Below are positions 7,606 through 14,641 of a stretch of 27,136 nucleotides of DNA, piece by piece. The notes under the pieces are model-generated. The model saw only the letters and a program-made list of their open reading frames with translations, was not told the origin of the DNA and ran no database searches. Position 1 is the stretch's first letter, and every line of letters starts with the position of its first letter. A program made the translations under genes and the position numbers. Origin of the DNA: JAAYHV01 sp964400515 (GTDB lineage Bacteria > Bacillota > Clostridia > Peptostreptococcales > Anaerovoracaceae); NCBI GenBank assembly GCA_964400515.1, contig CAYNTJ010000014.1:1-27136 (forward strand). The letters run 5' to 3'.

Positions 7606-8853
7606 ATGACTAATTACGATATCAGAGATATAGGCTTAGCACCTAGCGGTCACCAGAAAATAAGATGGGTAAAGGATAATATGCCTTTGCTTAACGGACT
7701 TGAAAAAGAATTTATAGAAAATAAACCTTTTGATGGTGTCAAGATAACATTGTCAGTTCACTTGGAAGCAAAAACTGCTTATCTATGCCTAGTGCTTGCC
7801 GCAGGAGGCGCCCAAATGTCTGTTACGGGAAGTAATGTATTGTCAACACAGGATGATATTGCTGCGGCATTGGCTGATGCAGGGCTTAAGGTTTTTGCCT
7901 ATCACGGAGCCACAGAGGAAGAATATAACAGACATATTGAAATGGCCCTTGAGCATAAACCTAACATTATAATTGATGATGGCTGCGATTTAGTTGCTTG
8001 CATTCATCAGAGAAGACCTGATTTAGGGGAAGAAGTATGGGGTGGCTGTGAAGAAACCACCACGGGAATTCTTAGACTAAAGGCCATGGAGAATGAAGGC
8101 GTTTTGAAATTCCCTATGCTGGCGGTAAATGATGCTAAGTGCAAACATCTCTTTGATAACAGATATGGAACAGGCCAATCCACATGGGATAGCATAATGA
8201 GAAACACAAATTTAATTATAGCCGGTAAAACTGTAGTTGTAGTGGGCTATGGTTGGTGCAGCAGAGGTATCGCTTTAAGAGCAGCAGCTTTAGGTGCCAA
8301 TGTTATAATTACTGAAATAGACCCTGTAAAAGCCATAGAGGCCAAAATGGATGGATATCAGGTCATGAAAATGGAAGAAGCGGCAAAGTACGGTGATATA
8401 TTTGTTTCGGCCACAGGATGTTGTAAAACAATTACAATGGAACACATGCTAACCATGAAAAATAATGCCATACTGGCAAACGCAGGTCATTTTAACTGCG
8501 AAATTGACATGGCAAGTCTGGAAAAAGCAGCTAAAAGCAAATACGAGAGCAGAAAAAATATAATGGGCTATCTTCTTGAGAATGGAAGAACAGTTCATGT
8601 GATTGGTGAGGGAAGGCTTGTTAATATAGCAGCGGCTGATGGTCATCCTGCGGAAATAATGGATATGAGTTTTGCGGTGCAAGCATTATCTGCCGTTTAT
8701 ATCAAAAATAATCATTTGAAATTACTAAATAAAGTTATTAATGTAAGCGATGAGATCGATAGTTTGATAGCCAACAGAAAATTAAAGGCTTGGGGAATAG
8801 AAATCGATGAATTGACAAAGGAACAAGAACAATATCTTTGTAGCTGGAAATAG
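7606..8853 (+). CDS. ahcY: Adenosylhomocysteinase (SAH hydrolase), archaeal/Thermotoga-type
   Basis: NAD-dependent enzyme that splits S-adenosylhomocysteine into homocysteine and adenosine; it clears the inhibitory by-product of methyltransferases. Recognised motifs in 415 residues: GCEETTTG (about 147-154), VNDAKCKHLFDNRYG with Lys180 and Asp184 at the positions of the catalytic pair, the NAD-binding VVVVGYGWCSRG (210-221), and NAGHFNCEID. The GYGWCSRG form, the short length and the C-terminus EQYLCSWK without KPDHYRY place it with the archaeal/Thermotoga branch. In methanogens a member of that branch prefers S-inosylhomocysteine, so the exact substrate is open. AAGGAG precedes the ATG; it sits 9 bases after glmS and is surely co-transcribed, an uncommon neighbour for it. 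Confidence 0.94.
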   Translation: MTNYDIRDIGLAPSGHQKIRWVKDNMPLLNGLEKEFIENKPFDGVKITLSVHLEAKTAYLCLVLAAGGAQMSVTGSNVLSTQDDIAAALADAGLKVFAYHGATEEEYNRHIEMALEHKPNIIIDDGCDLVACIHQRRPDLGEEVWGGCEETTTGILRLKAMENEGVLKFPMLAVNDAKCKHLFDNRYGTGQSTWDSIMRNTNLIIAGKTVVVVGYGWCSRGIALRAAALGANVIITEIDPVKAIEAKMDGYQVMKMEEAAKYGDIFVSATGCCKTITMEHMLTMKNNAILANAGHFNCEIDMASLEKAAKSKYESRKNIMGYLLENGRTVHVIGEGRLVNIAAADGHPAEIMDMSFAVQALSAVYIKNNHLKLLNKVINVSDEIDSLIANRKLKAWGIEIDELTKEQEQYLCSWK

Positions 8854-8862
8854 GAGAATACC

Positions 8863-9429
8863 ATGGAATATGATGAAATAAAAAAACAGGCAAAAAAAGT
8901 AGCTGAGGAATTGGTTAGTGTTGCTAAATTACAAAGGGGAGATATCCTGGTGGTAGGATGTTCGTCCAGTGAGGTGGTCGGACTCTCCATTGGAAAAGGC
9001 TCCGATATCAATGCGGCAGAAGCCATATATGAAGGAATTATGGAAGTTATAAATCCATTGGGTATATATATAGCGGCACAATGTTGTGAGCATTTAAACA
9101 GAGCCGTTATAACTGAAAGGGAAGCACTGAAAGATTGGCAGGAAATTGTAAATGTAGTACCTAGGCCCCATGCCGGAGGATCCTTTGCCATGCAAGTTTA
9201 TGAGAATTGTAAAAACCCTGTGGCGTTGGAAGAAATAAAGGCTGATGCAGGTATTGACATTGGCAAAACACTAATTGGCATGCAACTTAAAAAAGTAGCG
9301 GTACCCGTTAGACTTTCCCTAAGCAAAATCGGATATGCAGAGATTACATGTGCAAGAACCAGGCCTAAATTTATCGGGGGAAACAGGGCCGAATACGACG
9401 AGAAGCTTTCCGGCGGAGAAGTCCGATAA
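8863..9429 (+). CDS. ywlG: YwlG / UPF0340 family protein (TIGR01440)
   Basis: A 188-residue soluble protein that I recognise as the YwlG (UPF0340) family. Visible conserved features: GDILVVGCSSSEVVG, IAAQCCEHLNRAVITE, RPHAGGSFAMQ, and a C-terminal GYAEITCARTRPKFIGGNRA. The paired cysteines in QCCEH and the strict C-terminal motif suggest an enzyme, but no activity is firmly established and I do not assign one. It starts 9 bases after ahcY with TAGGAGA before the ATG, so it is the last gene of the cdaA-glm-ahcY transcription unit. It ends 5 bases from the convergent regulator gene. Confidence 0.88.
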   Translation: MEYDEIKKQAKKVAEELVSVAKLQRGDILVVGCSSSEVVGLSIGKGSDINAAEAIYEGIMEVINPLGIYIAAQCCEHLNRAVITEREALKDWQEIVNVVPRPHAGGSFAMQVYENCKNPVALEEIKADAGIDIGKTLIGMQLKKVAVPVRLSLSKIGYAEITCARTRPKFIGGNRAEYDEKLSGGEVR

Positions 9430-9434
9430 GCTTT

Positions 9435-10676
9435 TCATTTCCCTTTTATTGTCCCCGCATATGTCATAAGATGTAATTCTTCTCCCTTTTCATGAAAACC
9501 AAATCCGAGGTTTTCTCCGGAATCTGTAGTTAAACCCATCTCTTGCCAATCCGCAAGGTCAAGATGGGTTTTATTAATTTCATTAAAAAAGTATTCCCTG
9601 TTAAAGTTCAAAGGGTCACTTTCAGGATATAAGGAAATCAAGTTTTTAATTGATTTAATACCCCTGTTGAAGTAAAAATATGTACCGATAAATGTTCCGG
9701 TATTACTCATATACGGCTTAAGTTTTCCCAACAAAAAGCTATGGTTATAGAATTGGTGTTCATTGACGGCAAAAAAGTCAATATTCAGATCCACCAAATT
9801 TTTTTTAAGGGGATAATTGGTACTATCATCCGCTATAAAAAGTATATCTAATTTACTTCCGGACTCATTCATTAAATCCCTGTACATCTTAAGGGTTTCC
9901 GGATATTTATCTATAACTATGTATTTGCAAGCAGGATTTAAGTTCTCTATATGATTATGCATAAAAAAATAAGCATTTACATAGGTTTCCAATACCACGC
10001 TTTCTTCACGGGAATATCGATTTAGATAATCAACCATCTTATTATATGATCTTTGAAACAATGTAATCATGCCCGGTGGAAGATCCTTATATAGTTCCCT
10101 TTCTAAATCCGGCTTATCATAAAGGCTTTTTGCCCTATTAGGGGTTATGATAATACCATCCTCTATTATGGCACTATAGCCGCAGTCACAAACAAGGTCA
10201 CCCGCATACAAGGAGTTGCCTTTAATTGTGGCATTTATCACATTGAAATCTTTGCCGCATATGGGGCAGCTCAAATACCCAAACATTGACAGGGGAACAC
10301 CGCCGGATTGAGTAAGCTCACTGTTTTCAAATCGCAAATTAACTATTTTAGTATTCAAATTAGATATTTTTCTTTTATAATCCTCCATGACACCTTCGCA
10401 CTCTGTTTTTTTATCAGTGTATATATTAATCAGTTGATCCATATCACTTTTGTTTTTCATGCCGGATATTCTGTTTAGTGACAGTATGCTGTGTATCTCA
10501 TTTAAGCTAAAAGAGAGGTCTTTTAAATCAAGAATACTATCAAGGTCGTTAAGAGTTTTTTCATCAAAGTCATACTGACTCCCTCTTTTAGGTGGAACTA
10601 AAAGCCCGTAATTAATATAATAATGAATAGTGTCTTTGGATACCTTATATTTTTTTACTACTTCTCCTATTTTCAT
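9435..10676 (-). CDS. MerR-type regulator fused to a zinc ribbon and a degenerate methyltransferase-like domain
   Basis: A 413-residue protein, three times the size of a plain MerR. Residues 1-70 are a MerR winged helix (MKIGEVVKKYKVSKDTIHYY, INYGLLVPPK, DLSFSLNEI). Residues 75-122 look like a coiled coil for dimerisation. Residues 137-165 carry a four-cysteine ribbon (CPIC at 137-140, CDC at 163-165) with a following DGIIIT strand, as in RlmA-type rRNA methyltransferases. Residues 200-413 follow a class I methyltransferase pattern: Asp256 in YIVIDKYPE, a LDILFIADD strand, a PLKKNLVDLNIDFFAVNE stretch, and a LKPYMSNTGTFIG strand. But motif I reads VVLETYVNA, not the glycine-rich VLDxGCGxG, so catalysis is doubtful and ligand sensing is possible. 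It is read divergently from the HisD-like gene and has GGAGG before its ATG. Confidence 0.82.
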   Translation of the reverse strand: MKIGEVVKKYKVSKDTIHYYINYGLLVPPKRGSQYDFDEKTLNDLDSILDLKDLSFSLNEIHSILSLNRISGMKNKSDMDQLINIYTDKKTECEGVMEDYKRKISNLNTKIVNLRFENSELTQSGGVPLSMFGYLSCPICGKDFNVINATIKGNSLYAGDLVCDCGYSAIIEDGIIITPNRAKSLYDKPDLERELYKDLPPGMITLFQRSYNKMVDYLNRYSREESVVLETYVNAYFFMHNHIENLNPACKYIVIDKYPETLKMYRDLMNESGSKLDILFIADDSTNYPLKKNLVDLNIDFFAVNEHQFYNHSFLLGKLKPYMSNTGTFIGTYFYFNRGIKSIKNLISLYPESDPLNFNREYFFNEINKTHLDLADWQEMGLTTDSGENLGFGFHEKGEELHLMTYAGTIKGK

Positions 10677-10695
10677 AACTAATTCCTCCGAAATA

Positions 10696-10724
10696 AGTAT
10701 AGCATAAACGTGGAGTTAACTCAA
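10696..10724 (-). promoter_or_regulatory. Promoter of the MerR-fusion gene
   Basis: On the minus strand, TTGAGT (10724 down to 10719) and TATACT (10701 down to 10696) are separated by 17 bases. The -35 box lies inside the palindrome at 10703-10732, so the regulator probably controls its own transcription. Confidence 0.6.
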
Positions 10725-10732
10725 TGTTTATG
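10703..10732. promoter_or_regulatory. Operator-like palindrome between the MerR fusion and hisD-like genes
   Basis: A 30-bp dyad: CATAAAC and GTTTATG arms (7/7) flank a perfect 10-bp GAGTTAACTC core, with 3-base spacers; 26 of 30 positions are symmetric. The GGAGTTAACTC core resembles operators of NmlR/AdhR-type MerR proteins. Part of the core, TTAACTCAA (10716-10724), recurs as TTAGCTCAA at 10767-10775, 51 bases away (about five helical turns), inside the spacer of the opposite promoter. Confidence 0.72.
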
Positions 10733-10755
10733 TTGTAAAGGGCAAAATATTCCTA

Positions 10756-10786
10756 TTGACATTAATTTAGCTCAACATGTTAATAT
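10756..10786 (+). promoter_or_regulatory. Promoter of the hisD-like gene with a 19-base MerR-type spacer
   Basis: A perfect TTGACA (10756-10761) and TAATAT (10781-10786) are 19 bases apart, two more than the sigma-A optimum. Over-long 19-20 base spacers are the hallmark of promoters activated by MerR proteins through DNA untwisting. The start codon is at 10805, preceded by AAAAGGAGGA. Confidence 0.72.
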
Positions 10787-10804
10787 TTAAAAAAGGAGGA
10801 TATT

Positions 10805-12067
10805 ATGAGATATTTAAAAAGAGGAAAAGAGAGAGAAGAAAAGGACAATAAAGAATTAACGAAATTAGTAGAGAAAATAATTGAAGAGGTTAGAATCAAT
10901 GGAGATAAGGCAATAGCATGCTACAGTAAAAAATTTGATAATTCTTTTAGGGATAAGGCGATATTAAGCAAAGATGAAATTAAAGAAGCCTATGAATCGG
11001 TGGATCAAAAATCAATTGATGATATTAGATTTGCGGCAGATAACATAAGGTCATTTGCCAAGGCACAAAGGTCAACGGTAAAAGAATTATATGATTTTTC
11101 GCCTATTCCGGGTGTTGTATTGGGTCACAAAATCATACCGGTGGAATCCTGCTGTTGTTATGTCCCCGGGGGCAATTTCCCCCTTTATTCAACCGCTCTT
11201 ATGCTGGGAATTCCGGCAAAGGAGGCAGGGGTAAAAAGAATTGTGGCTTGCTCCCCTGTGGAAAGGACAACAGGGAAAATAAATCCCAAGACCATCGTAG
11301 CCATGGATATTGCAGGAATCGATGAAATCTATGCAATTGGAGGGGTTCAAGCCGTTGCTGCTTTCACATACGGAACTGATGAGATTGAACCTGTTAATAT
11401 TATAGTTGGGCCCGGGAATCAATATGTGACAGAAGCGAAAAGACAATGCTACGGCAAGGTGGGAATAGATTTTTTGGCGGGACCAAGCGAAGTTTTAGTA
11501 ATTGCCGATGAAAACGCCAATCCCGAAATCATTGCGGCGGATTTGATTGCCCAATCGGAGCACGATGTAAATGCAAAGGGCATACTGGTTACCACATCTG
11601 AAGATGTGGGAAAGAAAACTATGGATAAGGTTTTAGAACAATTAGGTGAGCTGAAAAACAGCAGCATAGCTGAACTATCATGGAATTCTTATGGCGAGGT
11701 TATACTTGCCAAGGATATTGATGAGGCAATAATTATATCAAATGATTATGCGCCGGAGCATTTGGAAATAAACATCAAGGATCCGGAACTTGTCATAGAT
11801 AAATTAATAAACTATGGTTCTCTGTTTATAGGTGAAAACACCGCAGAGGTATTCGGAGACTATGCTTCGGGAACAAATCATACTTTGCCGACATTAAAGG
11901 CTTCTAGATACACAGGCGGGGTATGGGTAGGTACATTTTTAAAAACATGTACATTTCAAAAATTGACAAATGAGGGTAGAGGGCGAATAGCACCGGTTGT
12001 AAAAAGGCTTGCCATGGGAGAAGGCCTAGAGGGCCATGCCATGGCAGCGAAAAAAAGAATAGAATAG
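10805..12067 (+). CDS. Histidinol dehydrogenase family protein, solitary; substrate uncertain
   Basis: A 420-residue NAD- and zinc-dependent alcohol dehydrogenase of the HisD fold. Family motifs: YVPGGNFPLYSTALM, AIGGVQAVAAFTYGT, VGPGNQYVTEAKRQ, DFLAGPSEVLVIADE. The zinc ligands align with E. coli HisD: Gln250 and His253 (AQSEHD), Asp352 (FGDYASGTNH) and His411 (EGLEGHAM); the catalytic pair is Glu318-His319 in PEHL. The GVQAVAAFTYGT and YTGGVWVGTFLKT segments are closer, from memory, to the HpsN-like branch (sulfopropanediol dehydrogenase and relatives) than to biosynthetic HisD. No other his gene is nearby, and a divergent MerR-type regulator with its own operator suggests inducible catabolism or detoxification of an unknown alcohol. 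AAAAGGAGGA precedes the ATG. Confidence 0.85.
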   Translation: MRYLKRGKEREEKDNKELTKLVEKIIEEVRINGDKAIACYSKKFDNSFRDKAILSKDEIKEAYESVDQKSIDDIRFAADNIRSFAKAQRSTVKELYDFSPIPGVVLGHKIIPVESCCCYVPGGNFPLYSTALMLGIPAKEAGVKRIVACSPVERTTGKINPKTIVAMDIAGIDEIYAIGGVQAVAAFTYGTDEIEPVNIIVGPGNQYVTEAKRQCYGKVGIDFLAGPSEVLVIADENANPEIIAADLIAQSEHDVNAKGILVTTSEDVGKKTMDKVLEQLGELKNSSIAELSWNSYGEVILAKDIDEAIIISNDYAPEHLEINIKDPELVIDKLINYGSLFIGENTAEVFGDYASGTNHTLPTLKASRYTGGVWVGTFLKTCTFQKLTNEGRGRIAPVVKRLAMGEGLEGHAMAAKKRIE

Positions 12068-12091
12068 GCTTCCTTTCGGAAGCCTATTTTT
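12063..12091. terminator. Hairpin terminator between convergent hisD-like gene and gltX
   Basis: An 11-bp perfect stem AATAGGCTTCC / GGAAGCCTATT with loop TTTC (12074-12077) is followed by a T-run on the + strand. On the minus strand the hairpin is followed, five bases on, by another T-run, so it may act in both directions. Its 5' arm overlaps the hisD-like stop codon and its 3' end touches the gltX stop at 12090. Confidence 0.85.
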
Positions 12092-13760
12092 ATATCAGTT
12101 TACTTATTCTTTCTTTAACCTTTTTTTCTCCCAATATCTGTTGAATAGTCCAAATGTCAGGGGATTGAGCCCTTCCTGTTATAGCTATTCTTATTGCGGT
12201 GCTCACATGGCCCACATGGCCTTTATATTCCTCAGGATGCTTTTTATAGTCCTTTGGTTTTGCAGCATAACCATTGTTTACAGATATTTCCCTTATTTTA
12301 TTAAACCATTGTTCTTGGTCATCGCCTTGATCATAGGTCTCGATATATTGGGATAATATTGCTTTAATATCGCTTTCATTAAGCTCCTTCGGCATGCTAT
12401 CTTCAATACAAAAGAAGTCATCAAAGAAATAGCTGATAAATTCCATGGTTTGTTTAGCATTTACAAAGTCTTTTCTGGGTTTAGCCTCGTTTCTTCCGAT
12501 ATCCAGTATCTTTACCAAATAGTTTTTATCCCGGAAAAAGTCTGTGTATTTGGGATCAAATTCCATTGACCATGTCTTTAAGAATTCATACAAGCTGAAG
12601 GCATCTATCTTAAGCAGGGTATCTTTACTTATGTCATTTAGTTTATTCAAATCAAATAAAGCTCCTGAATTGCTCATTTTTTCTGTGGTAAACTCAAATT
12701 GGTCAATAGCGGCAGTAGGGTTTTCTGCTCTCCATTCTTCATAGTTGGAGTTAAGTATTGTTAACAGATATTCCCTGACGGCTTCCGGGTGATAACCCTC
12801 GCTTCTGTAATATTCCAATGAGAGCTCGGGATCTTTACGCTTAGAAAGTTTACGCTTGTTACCGTCTTCGCCTATCTTCATAAGTTGAGCAGTATGGCAG
12901 TAAACCGGAAAGTCCCAATCTAAAACATTGAATAGCTCCACATGTATAGGTAATGATGGAAGCCATTCGGCGCCCCTTACAACATGGGTGGTTCTCATTA
13001 GATGATCATCAATTACATGTGCAAAATGATATGTGGGTATGCCGGTCTTTTTTAAGATAACGATATCTTGGAAGTTTTCAGGAACATCCAAGGTGCCTCT
13101 TATGGCATCATAAACCCTATTTCTTTTTATATCTTCTCCTGCGGCATTTGGTATACCCGTAGATTTTAATCTTATAACATAAGGAAGACCTTTATCAATA
13201 TTATCTAATACCTGAGATTTTACTTCGGCATCGACTTCGAAATTCCTGTATTTTGAATATTCTCCGTAAATTCCGGGAGTTAATTTTTTCTTTTCCTGGT
13301 CGGTTCTAATTGAAGTTATTTCATCTTCAGTTAAGAAGCAAGGGTATGCATGGCCTTCCTCCACCAATTTCTTGGCAAAGCATTGGTAGATTTCTCCCCT
13401 TTTGCTTTGGGTATAATCACCGTAATCGCCGATATCTCCCTTAGCTGTTACCCCTTCATCGAATTTGATACCAAAGAAACCCAAAGAGTCTATAACTGTT
13501 TCTACAGCCCCGGCCACATATCTTTTATCGTCGGTATCTTCGATGCGCAGGTAAAAAACACCGTTCGACTGATGGGCAAGTCTTTCGTCAACGAAAGCTC
13601 CATAAAGATTCCCTAAATGTATAAATCCTGTTGGAGAAGGCCCCAATCTTGTTACCTTAGCGTTTTTTGGTAGATTTCTTTGGGGATAAATATTTTCATA
13701 ATAATCCGCATCCTTATCTATATTTGGGAATAACAGATTACTCAATTCTTTGTTGTTCAT
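12090..13760 (-). CDS. gltX: Glutamate--tRNA ligase (long clostridial form)
   Basis: Class I aminoacyl-tRNA synthetase that charges tRNA-Glu. The 556 residues carry the HIGH-type motif HLGN at 48-51 (in PSPTGFIHLGNL), LRIEDTDDKR, the substrate loop YHFAHVIDDHLM, and the KMSKS-type KLSKR at 304-308. The length exceeds the ~480 residues of the common bacterial enzyme; the N-terminal KELSNLLFP extension and the extended C-terminal half match the longer GluRS of clostridia, as I recall it. GGAGG lies before the ATG. It is monocistronic, with its own promoter at 13792-13820. Confidence 0.95.
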   Translation of the reverse strand: MNNKELSNLLFPNIDKDADYYENIYPQRNLPKNAKVTRLGPSPTGFIHLGNLYGAFVDERLAHQSNGVFYLRIEDTDDKRYVAGAVETVIDSLGFFGIKFDEGVTAKGDIGDYGDYTQSKRGEIYQCFAKKLVEEGHAYPCFLTEDEITSIRTDQEKKKLTPGIYGEYSKYRNFEVDAEVKSQVLDNIDKGLPYVIRLKSTGIPNAAGEDIKRNRVYDAIRGTLDVPENFQDIVILKKTGIPTYHFAHVIDDHLMRTTHVVRGAEWLPSLPIHVELFNVLDWDFPVYCHTAQLMKIGEDGNKRKLSKRKDPELSLEYYRSEGYHPEAVREYLLTILNSNYEEWRAENPTAAIDQFEFTTEKMSNSGALFDLNKLNDISKDTLLKIDAFSLYEFLKTWSMEFDPKYTDFFRDKNYLVKILDIGRNEAKPRKDFVNAKQTMEFISYFFDDFFCIEDSMPKELNESDIKAILSQYIETYDQGDDQEQWFNKIREISVNNGYAAKPKDYKKHPEEYKGHVGHVSTAIRIAITGRAQSPDIWTIQQILGEKKVKERISKLI

Positions 13761-13791
13761 AAAGTTCCTCCAATTTGATTAATTCCCGTAC

Positions 13792-13820
13792 ATTATATAA
13801 TGAAAGTACTTGCAATTCAA
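13792..13820 (-). promoter_or_regulatory. Promoter of gltX
   Basis: On the minus strand, TTGAAT (13820 down to 13815) and a consensus TATAAT (13797 down to 13792) are 17 bases apart, 32 bases before the gltX start codon. No T-box-like leader fits in this short distance. Confidence 0.75.
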
Positions 13821-13858
13821 GGGTAAGAAAAAAAGAACTGTATTAAATTATATGTGTA

Positions 13859-13867
13859 TGGTATAAT
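13859..13867 (+). promoter_or_regulatory. Extended -10 promoter of the tmk operon
   Basis: TGG followed by TATAAT (13862-13867) forms an extended -10 element. No good -35 box is seen 17 bases upstream (TGTATT at best), which is common for extended -10 promoters. It would drive the small membrane ORF and the following tmk-holB-ricT-trmN6 genes. Confidence 0.62.
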
Positions 13868-13898
13868 CAATAGAGTATGTCTAACTAGGGGGTGTATT

Positions 13899-14021
13899 AT
13901 GAGTGTAATGTTAGTATTTAAGATTATTTTTGCAGTATTAATAAGTCTACCCTTTATATATTTAGCAGAAAAGTTGATTACAAAGTTTGCAAATGAAGTA
14001 GTTGGAGGTAAGCGTGGATAG
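13899..14021 (+). CDS. 40-residue single-pass membrane protein upstream of tmk
   Basis: A short frame encodes MSVMLVFKIIFAVLISLPFI, then YLAEKLITKF and a basic, Gly-rich tail. Residues about 3-23 are one membrane helix; the rest is a short amphipathic, positively charged cytosolic tail. AGGGGGTG (13887-13894) lies 5 bases before the ATG and an extended -10 promoter lies just upstream. Its last 8 bases overlap the tmk start at 14014, and the tmk ribosome binding site lies within its coding sequence, so translation may be coupled. No function is known to me. It could instead be a leader peptide for tmk, but the membrane helix favours a real small protein. Confidence 0.68.
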   Translation: MSVMLVFKIIFAVLISLPFIYLAEKLITKFANEVVGGKRG

Positions 14022-14631
14022 AGGTTATTTCATATCAATAGAAGGCCCTGATGGTGCCGGAAAGTCAACCCAAATTAAAAACATTATAAAGTATTTCAGC
14101 GAAAAGAGTATAGATATAGTTTTTACAAGGGAGCCGGGGGGCACTGACATAGGGGAGAAGATCAGAGAAATAATACTGGATAAAGAAAATGTAGCCATGT
14201 GTGATATGACGGAAGCACTACTTTATGCAGCCTCTAGGGCACAGCATGTTCATGAAAAAATCAGGCCTAATTTAGATAAAGGAAGGATTGTTTTGTGCGA
14301 CAGATATGTGGATTCCAGCATTGCATATCAAGGCTACGGAAGGGAATTAGGCGAGCCTGTTAAGGTCATAAATGATTATGCCATAGCCGGATTAAAACCG
14401 GATGTAACAATTCTGCTGTTACTCAATCCTGAAGAAGGAAGGGGCAGGATAAGCAATACGGAAAAGGACAGACTGGAAATAGAGAAAGCGGATTTTCATC
14501 AAAGAGTCTATGATGGGTATATTGAAATTTCCAAAAAAGAATCCAACAGATTTCATATGGTGGATGCCAGTAAAGACATAGAATCCGTTAAAAATGACAT
14601 ATATAAAATATTAGATAAAATAGAATTATAG
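14014..14631 (+). CDS. tmk: Thymidylate kinase
   Basis: Phosphorylates dTMP to dTDP with ATP for DNA synthesis. Visible motifs: P-loop GPDGAGKST (about residues 10-18), TREPGGTDIGEKIR, the DRY motif in CDRYVDSSIAYQGYGREL, and the LID region around RISNTEKDRLE. I choose GTG at 14014 (206 residues, the family norm) because GGAGGT (14004-14009) lies 4 bases upstream; an in-frame TTG at 14002 would place the ribosome binding site inside the gene. The stop codon sits within the ribosome binding site of holB. Confidence 0.95.
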   Translation: MDRGYFISIEGPDGAGKSTQIKNIIKYFSEKSIDIVFTREPGGTDIGEKIREIILDKENVAMCDMTEALLYAASRAQHVHEKIRPNLDKGRIVLCDRYVDSSIAYQGYGRELGEPVKVINDYAIAGLKPDVTILLLLNPEEGRGRISNTEKDRLEIEKADFHQRVYDGYIEISKKESNRFHMVDASKDIESVKNDIYKILDKIEL

Positions 14632-14641
14632 GAGAAGCTTT

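Noticed and set aside
9400..9440. Terminator between ywlG and the convergent regulator gene
   Set aside because: Repeated AAGCTT sequences are present, but no stable stem followed by a T-run could be built in either direction.
14002..14013. TTG start of tmk at 14002
   Set aside because: It would place the GGAGGT ribosome binding site inside the coding sequence; GTG at 14014 gives normal spacing and the family length.
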